Assembly: GCA_964472715.1 (NCBI GenBank)
Contig: CAYYMT010000107.1
Span: 1 to 11,753 of the forward strand
Length of the DNA stretch: 11,753 nt
Direction: 5' to 3'
Source of the DNA: JAFGTP01 sp964472715
GTDB taxonomy: Bacteria; Fidelibacterota; UBA2242; JAFGTP01
A program made the position numbers and the translations under genes. The notes beneath the pieces were generated by a model. It ran no database searches. It was not told the origin of the DNA and saw nothing but the letters and a program-made list of their open reading frames with translations. Every line of letters begins with the position of its first letter. Within the stretch, counting starts at the first letter, position 1. Positions 6,806 to 11,753 of the stretch are shown here, piece after piece.

Positions 6806-7305
6806 GTACAATTGAAACAGCAACCATTAATGATTTACCGGCCATTGTAAATATTTACAATCAGGCCATTGCACATGGGTTTTGCACGGCAGATACGGAA
6901 CCGGTAAGTATTGACCAGCAGCAAGACTGGTTTCATAATCATTCAGCGGAAAAATATCCGGTTTATGTCTGTAAAATTGAGGACAATGTTGTCGGCTGGT
7001 TATCAATTACTCCTTACAGAAAAGGACGAAAGGCCCTGCGCTACGCCGCGGAAGTGAGTTATTATGTCGATGAAAGCCATCAAAAGCAAGGCATTGGCTC
7101 GGCATTAATGAGACACACGATCGACCAAATGCCGCAACTGGAACTGAAATCTTTAATAGCCATTTTACTGGAGGTCAATGAGGGCAGCATTAGACTTCTG
7201 GAAAAATTTGGCTTCCGGAAATGGGGACATCTTCCCGATATTGCGGATTTTGACGGAAAACGTTGCGGTCAATTTTATTATGGCTATCAAATAAGTGACA
7301 GGTGA
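6802..7305 (+). CDS. GNAT N-acetyltransferase (phosphinothricin/methionine-sulfoximine acetyltransferase-like)
   Basis: A 167-residue GNAT protein that should transfer acetyl from acetyl-CoA to an amine. The acetyl-CoA pyrophosphate loop is Q-K-Q-G-I-G-S (94-100), preceded by the beta4 strand AEVSYYVDE and followed by the SIRLLEKFGFRKWGHLPD motif typical of the Pat/MnaT branch, whose members acetylate phosphinothricin, methionine sulfoximine or similar amino-acid analogues. GKRCGQFYYGY at the C-terminus also fits that branch. The ATG overlaps the stop of the DUF2891 gene as ATGA, so translation is probably coupled. The natural substrate is unknown; in this operon a small amino acid or amine is reasonable. 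Confidence 0.88.
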   Translation: MSTIETATINDLPAIVNIYNQAIAHGFCTADTEPVSIDQQQDWFHNHSAEKYPVYVCKIEDNVVGWLSITPYRKGRKALRYAAEVSYYVDESHQKQGIGSALMRHTIDQMPQLELKSLIAILLEVNEGSIRLLEKFGFRKWGHLPDIADFDGKRCGQFYYGYQISDR

Positions 7306-7308
7306 CAA

Positions 7309-7650
7309 ATGGATAATAAAAAATACAGATACCATCATATTGGCATTCCTACAACGAAGCAGCACAAGAATGAGAAATATTTTAAAAAATTGAAATTCTA
7401 TCATGCCGGTTACGAGGAGAGTGAGTTTGGTATCGAATGGATGCGCTTTGAAGAGGGCTGCCCGCTACCCGAACTCGTCCAACAAGTTCCCCATCTGGCC
7501 TTTGAGGTTGATGATCTCGATGAAGCTCTGGCAGGTCGTAAAGTTATCATTGCTCCCAACTCGCCGTCCAAGGGAATTCGTGTTGCTTTTATTGAGGAAG
7601 ATGGCGCGCCGATAGAGCTACTGGAAGATAAATCGGGTAATCAATCATAA
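7309..7650 (+). CDS. Small VOC (glyoxalase/bleomycin-resistance fold) protein
   Basis: A 113-residue single-module VOC protein; such proteins dimerise to form a metal site used in isomerisation, lyase, dioxygenase or drug-binding roles. Likely metal ligands are His10 (YHHIGIP), His62 (VPHLAFEVDDLDEAL) and Glu103 (GAPIELLE), all at the expected positions at the start and end of the paired beta-alpha-beta-beta-beta units. It is slightly short for the family (usually 120-140). The ATG lies 3 bp after the GNAT stop, with AGGTGA (7300-7305) overlapping that stop as ribosome binding site. Last gene of the operon. The substrate is unknown. Confidence 0.82.
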   Translation: MDNKKYRYHHIGIPTTKQHKNEKYFKKLKFYHAGYEESEFGIEWMRFEEGCPLPELVQQVPHLAFEVDDLDEALAGRKVIIAPNSPSKGIRVAFIEEDGAPIELLEDKSGNQS

Positions 7651-7703
7651 CCGTTTTATTTAACATGAATTACCATTTTGCTATCATAAACTAAAGTTTT
7701 GGA

Positions 7704-7721
7704 AGTCTGCTGAAGCAGACT
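7704..7721. repeat. Hairpin 1: AGTCTGCT / AGCAGACT
   Basis: Perfect 8-bp stem with 2 bases between the arms (7712-7713), part of the left terminal repeat. No T-run follows on either strand, so it is not a standard intrinsic terminator. Confidence 0.65.
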
Positions 7722-7746
7722 CAGATATGGATTACTTTTGATTATT

Positions 7747-7766
7747 CACTATGCTAAAGCATGGTG
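7747..7766. repeat. Hairpin 2: CACTATGCT / AGCATGGTG
   Basis: A 9-bp stem (one G-T/U wobble at 7750-7763) with AA between the arms. It shares the GCTnnAGC core of hairpins 1 and 4. GTGCTAT follows twice, at 7764-7770 and 7777-7783. Confidence 0.5.
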
Positions 7767-7820
7767 CTATTCTAAAGTGCTATCCTGTCGGTTTTATGTT
7801 CAGATTTCCATTCAGATTAA

Positions 7821-7840
7821 CACCACAATTTATTGTGGTG
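7821..7840. repeat. Hairpin 3: CACCACAA / TTGTGGTG
   Basis: Perfect 8-bp stem with a TTTA loop. AAAAA follows on the plus strand, with no T-run. Its sequence is unrelated to the other three hairpins. Confidence 0.6.
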
Positions 7841-7864
7841 AAAAACTGCCAGAGACCTGAAATT

Positions 7865-7882
7865 AGTAGGCTTCAGCCTACT
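7865..7882. repeat. Hairpin 4: AGTAGGCT / AGCCTACT
   Basis: Perfect 8-bp stem with TC between the arms, part of the right terminal repeat. Compared with hairpin 1, two adjacent base pairs are exchanged (CT..AG against AG..CT) while the flank ACTTCC(C/A)AAAC is kept. Confidence 0.65.
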
Positions 7883-7929
7883 TCCCAAACACAAATATGA
7901 GGCATTCTTTTGTAAATTTGTATAATTTT

Positions 7930-10173
7930 CTATTTACTCGTCAGGATAAATTCCCCATGCCAGTCCTCGGGCGGTGGATTTTTCAGAAATTCATTTATGC
8001 GGTTGATCATTAATTCCGCAGCATAATCCGCTTGAATTGTCAGTGCTTTTTCAAAATTATCAATGGCCCCGGACCAATTTCTGGAAAAATAATCATCCAT
8101 GCCACTGTTATAAAATTTAACAAAGGATATCAATTCATCAGAAATATTATTGCTGCGACCCACCAGATTATAGACCTTTACCGGTTTTGCCTTCCCTTTC
8201 ACCACAATCTTATCGAGGACCCTGGCGACAATTCTATCACCGGCCTTGAGAAAAGTCTCCTCCCCAATCATTATTCGTGTTCCGTACTGTTTGTTGGCAC
8301 TCTCAAACCGGGCTGCCTGGTTGACCACATCGCCAATAACAGAATATTGAAAGCGTTCCGCTGATCCCATATTTCCGGCGCTCAAGATGCCGGTATTAAT
8401 ACCGATCCTGATATCCACATCAAAGCCGAAATCCTTTTTGAAATCCTCACGCATGCTATCCAGAACCGCTAATTGTTCCAGGGCTGAAAAACAGGCTTTC
8501 CAGGCGTGGTCATTGTCTACAATGGGAACACCAAAATTACACATGATCCCGTCTCCCTGGTATTTATCCACATAGCCATCATATTTCATCATAATACGCG
8601 TCATGGGCGTTAAGTATCGGTTCAGCAGAGTCGATAACTCTTCAGCGCTTAAATTTTCTGAAATGGTGGTAAATCCGGCAACATCAGAAAAAAGAATGGT
8701 GGCTTCCCGCCGTTCCCCTTTCAGGCTGAAACTGTCAGGATTTTCCTCTAAAAATTTCAGCACCTTGGCGCTGGTATAAGTCTGGAACATATTTCTGATT
8801 TTGCGTTTTTCTTTTTCCTCATTAAAAAATTCCACACCCAGCACACTAAAATAACTCAGCACCAATGAGGAGACCACCATGATCAGGGGCATGATCAGAT
8901 TGAACCTGGAAAAAAGAAGCACACTTACAAAAAACAGCACAAAAAGTGTCAGCGCTGTAATTCCCGCTCCTTTCAGCGGACGATACTTCTGGGCAAAGAA
9001 GACCAGGAGATAATTGAGAATCAGCAGGGCGATCAAATTACTCAGAATCGATGTTTTTCTGAGGTAGTTCTTATCCAGTAATGTTTGCAGGGCGTGGGCA
9101 TGGATCTCCACACCCGGGGTTAAGCGGTTTTCATTTTCAAAATGGTAAAAAGGAGTATAGCGTTCATCATGTAATTCCGGCAATGAAGAGCCGATTAGCG
9201 CGATCTTGTTGTTGAACGGATTTTCCAGCTGAATGATTTCCTCGACCTTTTCATCATTGCCCAGTAAAGATTCCGCTAATTGTTGATTTACCGAACTTAA
9301 AAAGTTAATTCGTAAAATATTCGGGAAATTGGAGTTTTTCTTCCAGATTTCCATATAATCATTGTCCCATTCGCTGACTAAATCAAACTCTGAATCATCC
9401 AAAACCTGGGAAAAAGAATAATAGGGAAACGAACCCGCCGCGCCATAATAATTGATCATAAAAGATTGCTGCTGCCAGAATTTTTCACGGGTGGTTCTGA
9501 TGGCGACTGTTTCGGCAGCCGTCGTATCTGTTACAAGACAAAATTTGCCTTTTCGCTGATAGCCGAGATGCCGCGGATCCAGTCCTTCTTCAGTGACATA
9601 TCCCAGGGTACTGATTGTATAATAAATTTTATTCTGGCAGGGAATAAAAATATTGTAGCGTCGCACAAATCCATCTTCATCATGAATATCATTGACGAGG
9701 CCATTGGCCAGGGATTTGTCCCGCAGATCACCGGTGGGCGCCAGGTAATAGTCATACTGTTTTTCAATATTACGAACAATGGTGCCGGCCAAAATGACAT
9801 TGCCGGCTTTTTTTATACTTGCTGCCAATTGTATATCGTCCTGAGGGTTAATTTCATCTTCTTTAGTAAACTCGATATCAAAGATAATTTGTTTGACGCC
9901 GGCATCAGTGAGATTATCAATTAATTTGGCATAATAAGACCGCGGATAAGGAAATTTTTCTTTCAGGCTGCCATAGGTCTGTTCATCAATGGCAATGATA
10001 ATAATATCAGAATGGGACAGGGATTGCTCGCCTCTGATCTTGAACCGCATGTCAATACTTTTTAGTTCAAGGTAATCAAATAAATTGACCAGATTGAAAA
10101 AAATGACCAGGGCAATTGAAATGACCGGGATCAAAAAATAAATTCGCGTATTATTTTTTGTATTTTTTTTCAT
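7930..10173 (-). CDS. CHASE2-domain class III adenylate cyclase
   Basis: A 747-residue membrane receptor cyclase expected to make cAMP from ATP in response to an envelope signal. Order: one membrane segment (11-32); a CHASE2 sensor outside the cytoplasm, with hallmarks IIIIAIDEQTYGSL and FPYPRSYYAKLI near the start and TPGVEIHAHALQTLL at 352-366; three membrane segments (376-394, 402-422, 425-446); a linker; then the catalytic domain. Metal-binding Asp497 (FSDVAGFT) and Asp541 (QGDGIM), adenine-selecting Lys537 and Asp615 (IGDVVNQAAR), and transition-state Asn618 and Arg622 are all present, so it should be active and ATP-specific. A TPR-like helical tail follows (about 685-747). ATG at 10173 is chosen because it overlaps the upstream gene's stop as ATGA; a GTG at 10191 would add six residues but has no ribosome binding site. 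Confidence 0.92.
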   Translation of the reverse strand: MKKNTKNNTRIYFLIPVISIALVIFFNLVNLFDYLELKSIDMRFKIRGEQSLSHSDIIIIAIDEQTYGSLKEKFPYPRSYYAKLIDNLTDAGVKQIIFDIEFTKEDEINPQDDIQLAASIKKAGNVILAGTIVRNIEKQYDYYLAPTGDLRDKSLANGLVNDIHDEDGFVRRYNIFIPCQNKIYYTISTLGYVTEEGLDPRHLGYQRKGKFCLVTDTTAAETVAIRTTREKFWQQQSFMINYYGAAGSFPYYSFSQVLDDSEFDLVSEWDNDYMEIWKKNSNFPNILRINFLSSVNQQLAESLLGNDEKVEEIIQLENPFNNKIALIGSSLPELHDERYTPFYHFENENRLTPGVEIHAHALQTLLDKNYLRKTSILSNLIALLILNYLLVFFAQKYRPLKGAGITALTLFVLFFVSVLLFSRFNLIMPLIMVVSSLVLSYFSVLGVEFFNEEKEKRKIRNMFQTYTSAKVLKFLEENPDSFSLKGERREATILFSDVAGFTTISENLSAEELSTLLNRYLTPMTRIMMKYDGYVDKYQGDGIMCNFGVPIVDNDHAWKACFSALEQLAVLDSMREDFKKDFGFDVDIRIGINTGILSAGNMGSAERFQYSVIGDVVNQAARFESANKQYGTRIMIGEETFLKAGDRIVARVLDKIVVKGKAKPVKVYNLVGRSNNISDELISFVKFYNSGMDDYFSRNWSGAIDNFEKALTIQADYAAELMINRINEFLKNPPPEDWHGEFILTSK

Positions 10174-11753
10174 CGAAAATAATAATACCACGACAGGTTC
10201 AGGTTATAATCGGTATAATTGGTGTCAGTCAGACGGTCTTGAAAATAGGAGAATTTTGCATAAAAATTCAACCGGTGGTTGTCATGAAGGTTATAGTCTA
10301 TCCCTGAAGTCAGTTTGTGATTGGTAAAATCGTACAAACCCGCCGCACCGGAAAAGTCATACCGTCCGTAATACCAGTAAGTTTCCCGTTTTTCGTAATT
10401 ATTAAAAGCCGCGCTGATACCGATAATATCCGCATTGTCCTCACCAAAATCGGAGTTATTATTGCGAATTTCAAAATTGATCCGGGAGCGTTTCAGGACA
10501 TTGAGACGATAATTCAACCGAATAATACGGCTCTTGTAGGCGGGAAAATTATAATCCGCCAGCCGGTCATCCACCATATCAAAATTATTGTTGAAAGAAT
10601 AATTCAGTTGAATGACATGGACTTTGTTGAACCAGTCAAATTCTTTGGTCATGGAAATATTATGGCGCATAGCCCCCATTCTGATGCGGCTGTCACGGAG
10701 TTGATAATCAGTGTCGGAAATATAGAGTGTATCCAGTCCGTCGGTATGGTTTTCACGAATATCAAAATAACCATTGTAGTCCATATTGGGTAAAGCGCTG
10801 AGGGAGAAAAATGAAAAGCCAAAATTGACAGCATTACGATAATAGCGGCCGGATTTGCCCATAGAATAGTTATTTATTCGGTTGGTATAGCCAATTTTTG
10901 CAATGATCCGGTCTTCATAAAACCGAATTCTGTCCTCGATTTGAAATTCCTGAAAATTCTTTTGTAAATAGGGATTGACCAGCGAATTATATTTCTGTCC
11001 GATTTTCTTATATTTTATCACCACATAATTTTTGAAATAATTCAGTTTCAACTTGGAAAGCACGGACAATGCCGGCATATTCCAGAATTCATCGAAGCCG
11101 ATATTGCCGTCGGAATCGGGTATGATCGGCAGCAGTGGCTCCAGATGCGGATTGATCGTAAAAAGCCATTCCAACCGCTCCGGATCAAAAGGGATATCAC
11201 TAATTGCTATTTTGCTGTCATCACTAATAGAAATAGTATCATCGGCAATGCTGTCATTTTCAAAATAGGTGTCCATTTCTTTCAGTGACAGCGGGCCGCC
11301 GTAAATGTTGGTATTGGTTTCCGACAAGGCGATTTCACTCTGCCAAATCGTGCGTTTACGGTCGAGATTCACATTTAGGTCCATACCCAGATTAATGGAT
11401 TCCTGGGGTTTTACCGGCATGGAAACATGAATATTATCAGCGACATCAATGCCTTCAATACCTCTTCGCACCGAAGCCGTATCATCTTTTGCCTTAAGAA
11501 AAAAGAGCCCGAAATTCACATGTTTGCCAAAATCAAAGGAAGGCTTGATTCCCAATACTTTCTGCTGAAAGGTATATCCGCTGCGGACAAATTGCAGCAT
11601 CGCTTCCAGAGTATCGGGAGTATCGCTGACAACGCCGCGAATATCCCGCTTTGAATGGCCCCAGACAGCATCCAGGTTAAAAAATCCCCAGTTGACTTTT
11701 GATTCCAGCCCCCGCACCCTGTTGCCGTACAAACTCAGTTCTGAAAAAGATGG
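10170..11753 (-). CDS. Large outer-membrane beta-barrel-like protein (5' end outside the window)
   Basis: The frame is open to the window edge (527 codons visible, beginning PSFSELSLYGN), so the true start is missing. No known family is recognised. The protein is rich in alternating polar/aromatic strands separated by short turns, for example KLNYFKNYVVIKYKKIG, RIIAKIGYTNRINNYSM, KVHVIQLNYSFNNNF, RIIRLNYRLNVLKRSRINFEI, and the terminal pair HRLNFYAKFSYFQDR and YTDYNLNLSWYYYFR. Periodic strands ending in an aromatic-rich last strand are what outer-membrane barrels look like, although the final residue is Arg rather than Phe. A degenerate EF-hand-like loop (PDSDGNIGFDEF) occurs in the middle. 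Its stop overlaps the cyclase ATG by 4 bp, so the two are one transcript and probably coupled. It may be a transporter, secretin-like or surface protein. Confidence 0.7.
   Translation of the reverse strand, partial: PSFSELSLYGNRVRGLESKVNWGFFNLDAVWGHSKRDIRGVVSDTPDTLEAMLQFVRSGYTFQQKVLGIKPSFDFGKHVNFGLFFLKAKDDTASVRRGIEGIDVADNIHVSMPVKPQESINLGMDLNVNLDRKRTIWQSEIALSETNTNIYGGPLSLKEMDTYFENDSIADDTISISDDSKIAISDIPFDPERLEWLFTINPHLEPLLPIIPDSDGNIGFDEFWNMPALSVLSKLKLNYFKNYVVIKYKKIGQKYNSLVNPYLQKNFQEFQIEDRIRFYEDRIIAKIGYTNRINNYSMGKSGRYYRNAVNFGFSFFSLSALPNMDYNGYFDIRENHTDGLDTLYISDTDYQLRDSRIRMGAMRHNISMTKEFDWFNKVHVIQLNYSFNNNFDMVDDRLADYNFPAYKSRIIRLNYRLNVLKRSRINFEIRNNNSDFGEDNADIIGISAAFNNYEKRETYWYYGRYDFSGAAGLYDFTNHKLTSGIDYNLHDNHRLNFYAKFSYFQDRLTDTNYTDYNLNLSWYYYFR

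Larger units (their letters stand above)
7696..7890. repeat. 195-bp palindrome-rich element with terminal inverted repeats
   Basis: The 279-bp gap between convergent genes (7651-7929) contains no gene. Its core is bounded by 26-bp inverted ends, 7696-7721 and 7865-7890, which match at 21 of 26 positions. Each end begins GTTT(T/G)GGAAGT on its own strand and then folds back on itself as an 8-bp perfect hairpin. Four of the five differences are two swapped base pairs inside the stems, so pairing is kept. Two further hairpins lie between the ends. There is no reading frame for a transposase, so a MITE-like or REP-like unit, or a structured element between convergent genes, are the likely options. 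Confidence 0.5.

Noticed and set aside
6399..6845. Minus-strand open frame of 148 codons opposite the DUF2891 and GNAT genes
   Set aside because: Antisense to conserved DUF2891 motifs and crossing a gene junction; its composition is not protein-like.
7704..7882. Hairpins read as ordinary intrinsic terminators
   Set aside because: None of the four is followed by a T-run on either strand, although they might still help to end transcription between the convergent genes.
9466..9924. Plus-strand open frame of 152 codons opposite the cyclase
   Set aside because: It is antisense to the CHASE2 region, whose hallmark motifs are intact. It has no family resemblance, a low-complexity hydrophobic composition and no ribosome binding site.
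10189..10191. GTG as the cyclase start
   Set aside because: No ribosome binding site, whereas the ATG at 10173 forms a typical ATGA overlap with the upstream stop.
10317..10793. Plus-strand open frame of 158 codons opposite the barrel gene
   Set aside because: Shadow of the barrel coding frame; no start signal and no recognisable motif.
11730..11732. TTG as the start of the barrel protein
   Set aside because: The frame remains open to the window edge with similar composition, and exported proteins need a signal peptide, which is absent here; the gene is simply cut by the window.

Overview
The window is about 11.75 kb of moderately AT-rich bacterial chromosome. The organism is most likely Gram-negative: there is a beta-barrel outer-membrane-type protein at the right end, several exported proteins, and GGAGG-type ribosome binding sites. 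The deacetylase, DUF2141, DUF2891 and CHASE2-cyclase families fit a member of the FCB superphylum or a neighbour (Bacteroidota, Ignavibacteriota, Calditrichota, Marinimicrobia or KSB1-like). This placement is inferred from protein style only. I see no rRNA, tRNA, CRISPR array, transposase or phage gene.

Left part (1-2640): the possible tail of a plus-strand gene faces two minus-strand genes, an exported NodB-type polysaccharide deacetylase and a patatin-like phospholipase. A plus-strand M23-type peptidase homologue is divergent from the phospholipase. Two related 31-bp intergenic sequences lie 9 and 13 bases after the stop codons of the phospholipase and the peptidase homologue, each in the orientation of the gene before it.

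Middle (2690-4275): a solitary HigA-type antitoxin whose first ~20 residues are the beginning of a HigB toxin, so an internal deletion appears to have fused the toxin start to the antitoxin. A palindrome just upstream looks like the old autoregulatory operator. Next comes a two-gene unit, an exported DUF2141 protein and a Yip1-like membrane protein.

Operon (4397-7650): a good sigma70-like promoter precedes four tightly packed genes: a fold-type I PLP aminotransferase, a DUF2891 protein, a GNAT acetyltransferase of the phosphinothricin/methionine-sulfoximine acetyltransferase type, and a small VOC (glyoxalase-fold) protein. Junctions are 21 bp, a 4-bp ATGA overlap, and 3 bp. This suggests joint amino-acid or amine metabolism, substrate unknown.

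Right part (7651-11753): a 279-bp gap between convergent transcription units holds a ~195-bp element with imperfect 26-bp terminal inverted repeats. Each repeat contains a hairpin, and two base pairs differ between the hairpins in a compensatory way. Two more hairpins lie inside. Beyond it, on the minus strand, are a CHASE2-domain class III adenylate cyclase and, upstream and overlapping it by ATGA, a large beta-barrel protein that runs off the window. The two are probably translated together and may link an envelope protein to cAMP signalling.

The best candidates for something unusual are the toxin-antitoxin fusion, the compensatory-hairpin element, the paired post-stop repeats, and the barrel-cyclase coupling. 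I found no complete, clearly new multi-gene system.
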